Part shown: positions 32,307 to 41,419 of the stretch, one piece after another
How positions within the stretch are numbered: the stretch's first letter is position 1
How the letters are laid out: the number at the start of each line of letters is the position of its first letter
Source of the DNA: Ruminococcus flavefaciens
Lineage (GTDB): Bacteria > Bacillota > Clostridia > Oscillospirales > Ruminococcaceae
Length of the DNA: 64,000 nucleotides
NCBI GenBank assembly: GCA_015067005.1
Contig: SVNH01000006.1
Location: forward strand, 1 to 64,000
Direction of reading: 5' to 3'
The notes under the pieces: generated by a model
Told to the model about the DNA's origin: nothing
Seen by the model: only the letters and a program-made list of their open reading frames with translations
Databases searched by the model: none
Position numbers and translations under genes: made by a program

Positions 32307-34478
32307 TCATGCGTTTGAAGGCATCTTCAATTTACCGGAAGTTATCAGCTTCTTGATCTCTTCATAAGGCTGAGGTTTACTGAAATAATATCCCTGAACC
32401 TTGTCACAGCCGATAGATTCAAGGAACTTGAACTGTTCCGCTGTTTCAACGCCTTCAGTAAGTGAATTCATTCCAAGCTGCTTTGTAAGGTCAACAACAT
32501 TTTTGAGAATAGTTTTGGTCTTTGCGTTATCATCAAATCCGGAGAGGAACTTCATATCTATCTTCATAACATCGAAATTATAGTCCTTGAGGACATTGAG
32601 CGATGAATAACCGCTTCCGAAATCATCAAGCCAAATACTGTAACCGGATTCATGCAGCTTCTTTGTTGCATTTTGCAGGAAATTCTGCTGCTCAGTAAGT
32701 GCGCTCTCGGTTATTTCGACATCAAGGTAAGACTTCGGAACTTTGTACTTATCCGCCATTTTTCCAAGATAGCCGACTATATCGCAAAGTTCAAAATCAA
32801 GACGCGAGAAGTTCAGCGATACCGGTACAAAAGGCTCATTATTGTCAACAGCATTACGATAATCACGGCAAACATTTTCGATTATACACATATCAAGTTT
32901 ATGTATCTGCCGGTACTCTTCGAGAACATCAATGAACATCGCCGGCGGAAGAAGTCCGTAATTAGGCTCCTTCCATCTTGCAAGCGCTTCAAATCCGCAT
33001 ATAGTGCCGTCCTTAGTAGATACAACAGGCTGATAATAAACCTTGATACAATCGTTTTCGATAGCATTGTCGATATTATTGACAATGTACTGCTTGAGTG
33101 TGAAGCGTTCTTCGAGAGTTTTATCATACAGACAGAAACTGCGTCCGAAATGCTTCTTGATATTATTGCAGGCGAATCTTGCTCGATCGCAGGCATGACT
33201 TACATCGCTCTCGTTTCCTAATGGTTTATATGCACCGCATTTCAGCGAAAGCTGTACCTCTCCCTGAAGATGGTGTATCGACTCAGAAAGCATCTCAATT
33301 ATGTCCATACTGCCTTCGCTCTGTGTCAGAACCACAAAATGGTCATCGGAATAACGTGCAACAAGCGAGCCCTTAAAGCTGTTATTGATCTCATGCGCGA
33401 ATTTGATAAGGAGTTCATTTCCGGCGTAGAAGCCATACTTATCATTATACGACTTAAAATTCTCAATATCAAAGAACAGGAAAATTACCCTTTCCTTATC
33501 GGTCGTTACATAATTCAGCAGCTTCTCTGCCTCGCTGCGGAAATACACCATATTGTGAATTCCGGTAAGTTCATCCTCAACAGATATGCGGCTGAGATAT
33601 GTGTTCATTTCCTCAAGGTTCTCGTCCTTCTGCGCCTGAGACAAGGTCTTATTATAGTTTGCTATACAGAACAGCAGCGTTGACAGCCACATCGTAAATC
33701 CGTTGATCTTGATACCGTCACCGAGACCGGTCTCAACTGTTGAGAAGTCCACAACACCGGTGAATTTTCCGACTGTGCTGAGATCTATCATTCCGCTTAT
33801 TCTGTAATAGAATATGAGGTATGAAACTGTGAGGACAATGAATCCCCATATCGGTCGCCACACAAGCAGACATATAACGAATAATTCCATAGTCAGGAAT
33901 GTGAGCATCTGCTCGCCCTTAGCATAGCCGTTTACCGATATAATTATACCGAAATTTATGCACACGAATGAGAACACATACATTACAGAAAGGCTCTGCC
34001 ACTTTCTGTCTTCACTGCCTCTCATAAGCAATACAGAGAATATCATCATCAGTATCGCTGCGGAAAGAAGTATGATGTAGTTTACGAGATCCGCAAGCTT
34101 TTTGCCGCTTCCGTTATACTTCGACAGCATCCAGACCTCAAACACTGCAACCGCCGCACACATTATCATAACTAAAAATGCTATCCATTTATGCTTGTGC
34201 TTCTTAGTCAATGCGCGTATCGCATAAAGCAGCATCAGAATTCCAGAACTCAGCAGCAGCACATAATTCGAGTAATACTTTTCCGTAAGAGTCCAGATCT
34301 GACTTTGAAGGTTCTTTTCAAAGATAGTGCGGGTCATTCGCAGTATCATCCATATTTCAAGCACTATTACGACAATAGACATATATATGCTTGCTTTCAT
34401 ATTGGTCATATAAAAATATTCCCTGACATACTTGCTCTGTTTATCAACGCCGAGCCAGCTTTTCAATTTCCTAAGCAT
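32307..34478 (-). CDS. Membrane GGDEF-EAL protein, probable c-di-GMP phosphodiesterase
   Basis: The 723-aa protein has a ~280-residue N-terminal membrane domain with about eight helices. The GGDEF domain (about 300-455) is degenerate: where GGDEF should be it has RYSDDHFVVL. The EAL domain (about 470-715) looks intact: GFEALARW, EITESALTE, LDDFGSGYSSLNVLKDY, and TEGVETAEQFKFL, keeping the metal-binding Glu and Asp residues. It therefore likely degrades c-di-GMP, with the GGDEF as a regulatory unit. 'gaggggagg' precedes ATG. Confidence 0.92.
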   Translation of the reverse strand: MLRKLKSWLGVDKQSKYVREYFYMTNMKASIYMSIVVIVLEIWMILRMTRTIFEKNLQSQIWTLTEKYYSNYVLLLSSGILMLLYAIRALTKKHKHKWIAFLVMIMCAAVAVFEVWMLSKYNGSGKKLADLVNYIILLSAAILMMIFSVLLMRGSEDRKWQSLSVMYVFSFVCINFGIIISVNGYAKGEQMLTFLTMELFVICLLVWRPIWGFIVLTVSYLIFYYRISGMIDLSTVGKFTGVVDFSTVETGLGDGIKINGFTMWLSTLLFCIANYNKTLSQAQKDENLEEMNTYLSRISVEDELTGIHNMVYFRSEAEKLLNYVTTDKERVIFLFFDIENFKSYNDKYGFYAGNELLIKFAHEINNSFKGSLVARYSDDHFVVLTQSEGSMDIIEMLSESIHHLQGEVQLSLKCGAYKPLGNESDVSHACDRARFACNNIKKHFGRSFCLYDKTLEERFTLKQYIVNNIDNAIENDCIKVYYQPVVSTKDGTICGFEALARWKEPNYGLLPPAMFIDVLEEYRQIHKLDMCIIENVCRDYRNAVDNNEPFVPVSLNFSRLDFELCDIVGYLGKMADKYKVPKSYLDVEITESALTEQQNFLQNATKKLHESGYSIWLDDFGSGYSSLNVLKDYNFDVMKIDMKFLSGFDDNAKTKTILKNVVDLTKQLGMNSLTEGVETAEQFKFLESIGCDKVQGYYFSKPQPYEEIKKLITSGKLKMPSNA

Positions 34479-34711
34479 CTGATCCTCCCCTCAGCTGTAA
34501 TGATCTAAAATAATAAAACAGCTGTATCAAGCTATTCTTAGAGATATTTCTTTCATAATGCTCCTATATGTGAACGTGGAACATAGTATATATAAATTAT
34601 ACCAAAAAGCTTTTATAATGTCAATGATTTTTAAGTAAATTGGTTATAATTTTAAATGTATTATCACACAAAAAAACAGCCGCATTTTAACTGCGGCTGT
34701 TCATAAAATGA
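34479..34711. other. Intergenic between EAL and hydrogenase-sensor genes
   Basis: No gene is seen; AT-rich, carrying the upstream region of the EAL gene and the terminator of the hydrogenase-like gene. Confidence 0.5.
34675..34701 (-). terminator. Terminator after the hydrogenase-sensor gene
   Basis: AACAGCCGCA (34675-34684) and TGCGGCTGTT (34692-34701), 10-bp stem; the upstream A-run is a U-run on the minus strand. Confidence 0.8.
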
Positions 34712-36400
34712 TTATTTTTCCTCTTTTTCAGTCTTTATAAGAGTTCCGTTGATCTTCTCAACCAATTCTGAGATCTCACCGATAGACTGATGAATAACAC
34801 CTGAACTTTCGTTCGTAACATTAACATTGTCATCAAGTACACTGAATGCAGAAATAGTCATTTCAAGGATACTGATAAGCTGCTTAACGCTGTCGCCGTC
34901 CATTGTAGGATTCTCATTGCAGAATGTAACAACGTTCTGAAGCAGATCCTTAACAACTGTTGCTCTCTCGCTCGTTGCAGATGTAGAATCGCCGATGGTG
35001 TTCATATTCTTGCTGATAGCAGCTACTTCTTCCTTCAGTTTGTTTGAAAGCTCAAGACACTCTGCTGTGATCTCAGCAAGCTGTTCATGCTGCTTTGCAA
35101 GTTCTGAATGTCTTGCAATGAGAACTGACTTAGCATAGATCACACAGTTTTCAGGAGTATTAAGTCCTCGTGAAATAGCGATAGCCATACTACGACAGGT
35201 ATCGTATCCACAGGCACGGCAGTCATAATGCTTATCTGCATCAGTTAACTTGCCCATCTTCTCATAGATCGGTTCAAGCTGTTTCTCGCTCGGAACAGGT
35301 GAAGGCATAGTGCCCTTGTAGGTTCTTACGAAATCTGCGATCCTGAGTTCCTCATCAAATCTTTTGAAGAGTTTATCCTCTCCTCTGCCCATGATACCGC
35401 CTGACTTACGTCTGCGCTTAGCTTCGTTCTCAATTGATCTCATTGTAGCCATCATGTCGAAGATAGTCTGATTTGTAGCAGTAGCCGGTCCGCCGTTACA
35501 ACCTGCATCGCACGAAAGAACATCGAACACCTGCGGGTGCTTGGACTCAGGCATTTTGCCATACATATCTATCTCTTTATATACCTTGTAGAGACCTTCT
35601 GAGGTTGCTATATTGAGTTCCTCATCATGTGCCCAGAGGTTATCGCGGAGTCCGCCCGGACGTGGATATACAGAACCGAGCTGTCCCTGCTGATCGTCGA
35701 ATTTATACTCAAAATCGTCGATCGGGTTTATCGGTATATTAATGTCATTTCTGTCGAAATAGTTCATAAGCTTCTTGAAGGTAACGTTATACTCAACAAG
35801 ACCTGTCTCGTCGAATTCGCTCTTCTTTGCGATACAAGGTGAAAGGAATGCAATAGGGTTGTTTCTTCTGAGATACTGCTTTATGTATATAGCTCCGCAG
35901 GCAACAGGGCTGTGTACCGGTGAAAGGTTTGAAAGCAGCTTAGGCTGATACTTTTCAATATAGTTTACGATAGCAGGACATGGCTGTGTAATGATATTGC
36001 CGACCTTGCTCTGCTCAAGCATTCTCAGATGCACCCATGTACAGATATCTGCACCAAGTGAAACATCGTAAACAGAACATCCCTGGCTCTTGAACCAATC
36101 AAGGATACCCTTCCACTTATTCGGAAATACTGTCTTGATAGCCGGAGAAGCCATGATAATCATCTTCTCCTTGACTACTCTTGACATACACTCCTCTGTA
36201 TCATCAACATAGTCTCTTGCTCCATGCTGACAAACCTTTACACATTCGCCGCAGGCAATACACTTATTCGGATCAACTGATGTTATGAATCTTCCGTCTT
36301 CAAGTCTTTTCGTGATATTGGCTTCCGGTGCAGGACAGCATCTCACACACGCATTACATCCATCACATTTTTCAGGTCTTACAATTACTAATTCATTCAT
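34712..36400 (-). CDS. HydS-type sensory [FeFe]-hydrogenase protein
   Basis: The 562-aa protein has two N-terminal 4Fe-4S motifs (CDGCNACVRCCP, CIACGECVKVCQ), an H-cluster domain and a C-terminal part with CRACGYDTCRSMAI and a receptor-like coiled-coil. The H-cluster motifs are variant: L1 reads IITQPCPAIVNYIE, with Pro in the place of the proton-relay Cys (TSCCP in catalytic enzymes); L2 is LSPCIAKKSEFDETG; L3 is DVLSCDAGCNGGPATA. This fits the HydS/group D sensory type rather than a catalytic hydrogenase. The C-terminal helical region resembles a methyl-accepting chemotaxis signal stalk. It likely reports H2 or redox state. Confidence 0.82.
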   Translation of the reverse strand: MNELVIVRPEKCDGCNACVRCCPAPEANITKRLEDGRFITSVDPNKCIACGECVKVCQHGARDYVDDTEECMSRVVKEKMIIMASPAIKTVFPNKWKGILDWFKSQGCSVYDVSLGADICTWVHLRMLEQSKVGNIITQPCPAIVNYIEKYQPKLLSNLSPVHSPVACGAIYIKQYLRRNNPIAFLSPCIAKKSEFDETGLVEYNVTFKKLMNYFDRNDINIPINPIDDFEYKFDDQQGQLGSVYPRPGGLRDNLWAHDEELNIATSEGLYKVYKEIDMYGKMPESKHPQVFDVLSCDAGCNGGPATATNQTIFDMMATMRSIENEAKRRRKSGGIMGRGEDKLFKRFDEELRIADFVRTYKGTMPSPVPSEKQLEPIYEKMGKLTDADKHYDCRACGYDTCRSMAIAISRGLNTPENCVIYAKSVLIARHSELAKQHEQLAEITAECLELSNKLKEEVAAISKNMNTIGDSTSATSERATVVKDLLQNVVTFCNENPTMDGDSVKQLISILEMTISAFSVLDDNVNVTNESSGVIHQSIGEISELVEKINGTLIKTEKEEK

Positions 36401-36470
36401 AATACATTCTTACCCCTCTGATGATCTTTGATATTGAAAGAACACATAGCAATATACCAGTATTCCGGGT

Positions 36471-37589
36471 TTATTTCTTGCCGCCGAGTGCACTTGCCTG
36501 TGCTGCAAGAGCCGCAAGGTCTATCTTTCCGCCTTTTTTCTCCTTTGGCTCTTCAGCTTTTGCCTCTTCCGGCTTTTGCTCTTCCACTGGTGCTTCTGCC
36601 GGTGCTTCGACAGGTTCTGTCACCTTACTGCCAGATGTCTCATGAACATTCTTGTCTTTTTTGCCGCCGATAGCTTCAGCCATCTGCTTCAGCTTATCGA
36701 GCTCGCTTCTCTTTTTCAGTCTCTCCTCAGCTTCCTCTTCACGGTCCTTAAGCGCATTGCGTTTAGGTGCTTCCGGAATTTCCGGCGCATACGACTCCGG
36801 CTCTCTGAACACAGGAACTCCGCCTTCTCTGAGGGTATTGCTGACAGAGAAGAGTCTTTCCTCAGCATCGCTTATATCACCGAGACCTGTATCAACGAAA
36901 GCTTCGAGAGTTGTTCTCAGCTGCGACATCTGAGCGCCAAGCTTTGTAACGTCATCAAGCATAATAGCCTTTAGATTATTGGAAGAAACGTTCATCTCTT
37001 CCGCTTTATTCTTAGCCTCTGCCAGTTTTAAAGCAGCCGTTCTCTCAGCCTCATATATGATCTGGGCAGCCTCGTCATTAGCATCAGCTATTGCAAGCTC
37101 AGCAGCTTTTTTAGCTTCATCATTGAGGTTTTCAGCCTCTCTCTTTGCATTATTAACGAGCATATCAGCCGATTTCTGCGCTTCGATGAACACCTGACTG
37201 AGTGAAGCCGGATTATTTCCCGACTCATATCCTGCAAGCTTATCATTTGCTGCTTTAAGCTGCTCTTTGAGTTCTTCGATAGAGGCGTTAAGATCAGCGA
37301 CCTTCTGTTCAAAGCCTTTATTCTCTTCCTCAGTTGCCTTTAACTTGGTCGTGAGAGTCTCATTCTGCACCTGCACCTGAGTAAGCTTAGCCCTTTCCCC
37401 TGCCATAACTGTTTCGTTAGCCTTTTCAGCATCCGTACCTTTTTTATAAGCATCGAGAAGAAGCTTAGTCTCTCTGAGTTCATTCTTCATATCGTAGACC
37501 TGTGAATAAAGGTACTCAAGTCTGCGTATGACCTCTGTTTTATCATATCCACCGAAGGTCACAGTTTTTATGAATCTTGCCTCTGCCAT
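36471..37589 (-). CDS. DivIVA-like coiled-coil protein
   Basis: The 372-aa protein starts VTFGGYDKTEVIRRLEYLYSQ, similar to the DivIVA/GpsB N-terminal membrane-binding and coiled-coil entry. Long coiled coils follow (residues ~30-240, Ala/Glu/Lys rich), then a low-complexity tail (EAPAEAPVEEQKPEEAKAEE, KKGGKIDLAAL). It may be a cytoskeletal or polar scaffold. 'caggagga' precedes the ATG. It precedes the hydrogenase sensor on the same strand with a 70-base gap, so co-transcription is possible. Confidence 0.75.
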   Translation of the reverse strand: MAEARFIKTVTFGGYDKTEVIRRLEYLYSQVYDMKNELRETKLLLDAYKKGTDAEKANETVMAGERAKLTQVQVQNETLTTKLKATEEENKGFEQKVADLNASIEELKEQLKAANDKLAGYESGNNPASLSQVFIEAQKSADMLVNNAKREAENLNDEAKKAAELAIADANDEAAQIIYEAERTAALKLAEAKNKAEEMNVSSNNLKAIMLDDVTKLGAQMSQLRTTLEAFVDTGLGDISDAEERLFSVSNTLREGGVPVFREPESYAPEIPEAPKRNALKDREEEAEERLKKRSELDKLKQMAEAIGGKKDKNVHETSGSKVTEPVEAPAEAPVEEQKPEEAKAEEPKEKKGGKIDLAALAAQASALGGKK

Positions 37590-37777
37590 ATCAATTCCTC
37601 CTGCGGCACTGATTTTGGTACAAAAAACTACGCAAATCCAGCGCTCTCTACTGTTTGTATTTATAAGTTCAATTATACATCATTTTAACGCCAAAGTCAA
37701 TATAAGAATTATACAAATTACTCAGGCATTTTATGTATATTGCACATTATTTTACAAAATACATCCAAAATAAAAAA

Positions 37778-37805
37778 CGTTTCCTGACAATTTTCACAGG
37801 AAACG
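37778..37805 (-). terminator. Terminator after hypothetical 185-aa gene
   Basis: CGTTTCCTG (37778-37786) and CAGGAAACG (37797-37805), 9-bp stem, with a poly-U on the minus strand side. Confidence 0.7.
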
Positions 37806-37814
37806 CATAGTTTT

Positions 37815-38372
37815 TTACCAGTCACCGTTATTATCTTTGATAAGCCTCTGAACTTCCTCATTATCATAAAGTCCGAGGTCAAAGAGACGGTTTATCTGTT
37901 TATTTGTTATTCTTCCGCTGTCGGAATGAACATACTGTCCATGCTGACGCACTTTGCCATCCCACGAATCTATGATCTTCAGCCAGCCGCCGCGTCCGAG
38001 AGCAGTTTCAGGGTATTTTGATTTCGGGAAAAACTTCTTGGCGAGCATTATCGCACATTTATTGTGATTGGTATAGCTGCAAGAATAGGTGTCGCCATCC
38101 GGAGACATCCAGCCCAGCTTGAAATCAGGATCGTTCTTATAGTACATCTCTTCAAGCTTCAGAGGGCACTCTTTATCGCTTTCGATAACCTTAAGGAAAC
38201 AATAATCGCCATTGTCAAAGTTGAAATAACCGCCGTTTCCGTCAAGCACTATCGGAAGCTGTTCTTCTGTAACGAAATCCGCAAAATCAGTTTTTGCAAG
38301 TTTTTCCATTGTGTCGATATATTCATAGCAATACAGACCTGTCGGTGATCTGAATACAGCGTACTTTTTCAA
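37815..38372 (-). CDS. Hypothetical protein
   Basis: A 185-aa soluble protein started by TTG after 'gaggtgag'. It has aromatic, beta-rich N-terminal sequence (VFRSPTGLYCYEYIDTMEKL, GGYFNFDNGDYCFLKVIES) and a GRGGWLKIIDSWDGK segment, with NKQINRLFDLGLYDNEEVQ at the end. Two Cys pairs are not arranged as a known metal site. I recognise no family. It stands alone with its own terminator. Confidence 0.75.
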   Translation of the reverse strand: MKKYAVFRSPTGLYCYEYIDTMEKLAKTDFADFVTEEQLPIVLDGNGGYFNFDNGDYCFLKVIESDKECPLKLEEMYYKNDPDFKLGWMSPDGDTYSCSYTNHNKCAIMLAKKFFPKSKYPETALGRGGWLKIIDSWDGKVRQHGQYVHSDSGRITNKQINRLFDLGLYDNEEVQRLIKDNNGDW

Positions 38373-38503
38373 CTTTGCTCACCTCGTTTCGCAGTAATAT
38401 CCCCAAATTCAGCCAACACTTTCATTTTAACATCTATCTAAGGATTTGTCAAACTATATTTAACTTACAGAAACCATTACAAATTGGCTATATTGCACAA
38501 AAA

Positions 38504-38528
38504 GCTGCCGGAACAACGTTCCGGCAGC
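38504..38528 (-). terminator. Terminator after the lipoprotein/GGDEF pair
   Basis: GCTGCCGGAAC (38504-38514) and GTTCCGGCAGC (38518-38528) form an 11-bp stem with a 3-base loop; 'caaaaa' upstream gives U-run on the minus strand. Confidence 0.85.
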
Positions 38529-38544
38529 CAATTGAACTATTGTA

Positions 38545-39780
38545 TCAGATGTCAACAACAGTGTTGATCATGTTACCGCCGTTCAGCTTAGCATTTCTGA
38601 GTGCTGTATCAAGCTTAACGAGCAGTGAGTTTACGTTGAGGCAGTCGCCCGGGAGGTAGTGGTAAACACTTCCTGAAGCCGGAAGCTGTACTGTAAGGTT
38701 AAGCACATCGTAAGGACTGCTGATAACAGCGTGGATATTCTGAACGATACCCATTGCCTGGCTCTCTGAGATCTCCTTATTGAATACGAAGCAGAACTCA
38801 TTACCTGTGATGTTATAGATCTCGGCAACTGAACCGAACTCACTTTTAAGTCTGTCTGCAACTGCGATAAGATACTCATCACCGAAATCATAACCGTAGT
38901 TATCGTTTATGCTGCGGAAGTTATCCATATCGAATACAGCGATGTTGAAACGATCAGACTCAAGTCTCTCGGTAATATCGTTATCAAGAGCATAACGGTT
39001 CTTCATACCTGTAAGGATGTTCATAACAGCAAGGTCGCTTGCCTTCTGACGTGTAGTCTTGAGCTTAGCGTCAACCTCACGGAGGCTCTTCTCACGCTCT
39101 TCGAGCTCAAGTCTTGCCTTCTTAGCCATTCTTGCGATGAACATGATAGCAATTTCACCAACGATAAGGAGAAGGAACATAGCAGCTTCAACTGAAACGA
39201 AAGCTGTTACAGTCTTTCTTGACTCCTTGGATGCGTCCTGGTTAGCGATGTCGATAGTAGCTTCGAGCATTTCTGAAGCAGTGATCTGAAGCGGATAAAT
39301 ATCCTGAATGTAGAGGTTGTTCATGTTTCCGCTGAAAGCGCTTGTGCCAAGCTGCTGACCGTTTGCATCTACCTTATTGAACATCTCACGGAAGGTGACA
39401 AGTCTGTCATTGTAAGTTGTGATGAATGACTTAGCGTGATTGAATCGACGAACAAGGTCATCGGATTTGCCTTCGAGTTCATCGAAGTCGTCCATAGCAT
39501 CGTAGATGTTATCGAATGCTCGCTGAGTATCCTCAGCAAGAGCAGTAGCATCACCGATGCCGGCAACGATCTGAAGAACGTTACCATTGATGTACTTAAG
39601 TTCTGAGTTGATTCGGTTAACGCAGTTCATAGTACCTGAAGTCTTTTGTGAAATAGCACGGTTTTTGTTTGAAAGATATCCCACGAGCGCCATGTTTGCC
39701 AAAACGACTACCGCAAGAAGAATCGCACCAAATGTATACGCTCTGGACTGATATCGAGCATTATTTCTATCTTTAGCCAT
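38545..39780 (-). CDS. Four-helix-bundle sensor with degenerate GGDEF domain
   Basis: The 411-aa protein has two membrane helices (FGAILLAVVVLANMALVGYL and VEAAMFLLLIVGEIAIMFIA) around a ~150-residue helical extracytoplasmic domain like those of chemoreceptors. The C-terminal GGDEF fold (VFDMDNFRSINDNYGYDFGD) has ITGNEFCFVF where GGDEF is expected, so catalysis is doubtful. It starts 15 bases after the sugar-binding lipoprotein gene, which probably feeds it a ligand signal. Confidence 0.85.
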   Translation of the reverse strand: MAKDRNNARYQSRAYTFGAILLAVVVLANMALVGYLSNKNRAISQKTSGTMNCVNRINSELKYINGNVLQIVAGIGDATALAEDTQRAFDNIYDAMDDFDELEGKSDDLVRRFNHAKSFITTYNDRLVTFREMFNKVDANGQQLGTSAFSGNMNNLYIQDIYPLQITASEMLEATIDIANQDASKESRKTVTAFVSVEAAMFLLLIVGEIAIMFIARMAKKARLELEEREKSLREVDAKLKTTRQKASDLAVMNILTGMKNRYALDNDITERLESDRFNIAVFDMDNFRSINDNYGYDFGDEYLIAVADRLKSEFGSVAEIYNITGNEFCFVFNKEISESQAMGIVQNIHAVISSPYDVLNLTVQLPASGSVYHYLPGDCLNVNSLLVKLDTALRNAKLNGGNMINTVVDI

Positions 39781-39795
39781 AATTACTTACCTCCA

Positions 39796-40911
39796 TTAAT
39801 AGTTCTCTGGGTGGAGAAGAAGCTGAACGTAAGTATCGTTCAAGTTATCGGCATTTACGTAAGTAACTCCGGTATCAAGAGTCTTCGGAAGGCTGTCATC
39901 ATTAATAGCTTTCTTAGCAAATCTTACTCCAACGTATCCCATATTGTAAGGGTTCTGAATGATAGTACCGTCAAGAACACCTGTCTTGAGATAATCAAGC
40001 TCCTTCTGGTCTGAGTTGAATCCTATTACGAACACCTTATCTGCCATATCGAGTTCTTCAACTGCTCGGCAAACGCCAAGTGTAGTATTTGTATTTGTAG
40101 CATAGAAACAGATAACGTTACAATCTCTTGCGCTGAGAATCTTCATTGCCTCTTCATAAGCAGCATCAATACTTGAACATCTCTCACCTTCGATGAAGAA
40201 CTTCGAGAACATATCAGAGATCTGTTCCTGAGTGAGATCCATCTTTGAAAGATCAACACCATCAGCTGCCATCTGACGCTGAACCTCAGATGCAGTAGAT
40301 TCCTTGAAGCCCTGAATACGCTTATCAGCTGTTGCAGCTGTATGACCTATAATAGCAACAGCGCCGCGTCCGAGACGTGCAACATCGGTGATCTGAACGT
40401 CACCGCGATCCATAACCGCTCTTACTGTATTACTGAGAAGAACTCCATCAGCAGCGTAACGTGCAGCAACAGAACCGCCGTCTATATCGGACGAACTGAT
40501 ACATGAAATAACATTCGGGTAATCTGTTTTTGAGTTGATATTGATGATCTTGATTCCTGCGTCATCAGCCTTCTTGAATGCCTCATCAAGTTCAGCATTT
40601 CCGTTAGGAGCGATGATGATAGCATCAACGTCTTCCTTGATCGCATCATTGATAGCCTCTACCTGTGATGCGAAATCATTATCTCCTGAAGCTGCTGTAT
40701 AGATGATATCATAACCGAGCTCATCACCGGCTGCTTCCGAGCCTTTTTTAACGTCATCCCAGAAAGATACGCTCTTGTTCTTGGTGATAACAGCTATCTT
40801 GCCCTTAGTGCTTCCGCCGCCCGGCTTGCCGCAGCTTGTAGTCATCAGAACTGACATACTAACTGTGCAGAGGGCAAGAGAACTAAGAATCATTTTTTTG
40901 CCTTTGTTCAT
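39796..40911 (-). CDS. Sugar-binding lipoprotein (periplasmic-binding-protein type 1)
   Basis: The 371-aa lipoprotein has a signal peptide ending in the lipobox-like MTTSCGK (Cys anchor), then a RbsB-type solute-binding fold (IAVITKNKSVSFWDDVKKGS, DAIIIAPNGNAELDEAFKKA, VFVIGFNSDQKELDYLKTGV, IIQNPYNMGYVGVRF). It would bind a sugar or autoinducer-like ligand. No permease or ATPase gene is adjacent; instead the next gene is a membrane GGDEF sensor, so it is probably a receptor component. 'ggagg' lies upstream of ATG. Confidence 0.87.
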   Translation of the reverse strand: MNKGKKMILSSLALCTVSMSVLMTTSCGKPGGGSTKGKIAVITKNKSVSFWDDVKKGSEAAGDELGYDIIYTAASGDNDFASQVEAINDAIKEDVDAIIIAPNGNAELDEAFKKADDAGIKIININSKTDYPNVISCISSSDIDGGSVAARYAADGVLLSNTVRAVMDRGDVQITDVARLGRGAVAIIGHTAATADKRIQGFKESTASEVQRQMAADGVDLSKMDLTQEQISDMFSKFFIEGERCSSIDAAYEEAMKILSARDCNVICFYATNTNTTLGVCRAVEELDMADKVFVIGFNSDQKELDYLKTGVLDGTIIQNPYNMGYVGVRFAKKAINDDSLPKTLDTGVTYVNADNLNDTYVQLLLHPENY

Positions 40912-41419
40912 AAAAACATAACCTCCTTAAAGTATTTTAAGCCACTTACGAAGAGCCGTAGCGATCATGTGCTTACGATCGCCGGCACAACCGTGAACTC
41001 AAACTGCTTTCTATTTAGCTTATTTAATTCTATCACATATTCAGCAGAATTTCAACACAATTCCAAAAATATTTCATTCACACTTTTACCAATAATTTTT
41101 ATGAGAATATATGCAAGTTCAACTATTTTATACCATTTTTTAATATTTTCTTTGATATTACTCTTTGTATATAAAATTGTGCATAAATTTCGCCATTTTT
41201 TATGTCGCTTCTATAATCCCCTATTTATTGCCCTATCGCAAATACACCAGTATACTTCGAGTTAAAAAAACTGCCTAAAAATAATATTTTTAACACTTTG
41301 ATACTTGACAACTATTATAAAAGATGATATACTATTCGTGATAGCAATGTGTAAATATTCGCGTAATTGTATTATCATACTTTTTATACCTACAAAATAT
41401 TATGTCAGGAGGGTAATTT
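40912..41419. other. Divergent AT-rich intergenic region
   Basis: About 500 bases of AT-rich DNA between divergent operons. The only clear signal is the promoter at 41305-41333; I see no ORF with an RBS. Confidence 0.5.
41305..41333 (+). promoter_or_regulatory. Promoter of the TerY/kinase/phosphatase block
   Basis: TTGACA (41305-41310), 17 bases, TATACT (41328-41333). An ~80-base untranslated leader follows before the first gene. Confidence 0.75.

Noticed and set aside
32652-33221. 189-aa plus-strand ORF
   Set aside because: Shadow of the EAL gene; no RBS and no domain.
34712-36400. Catalytic [FeFe] hydrogenase (HydA)
   Set aside because: The L1 motif lacks the proton-relay Cys and L2/L3 are variant; the tail is sensory in type.
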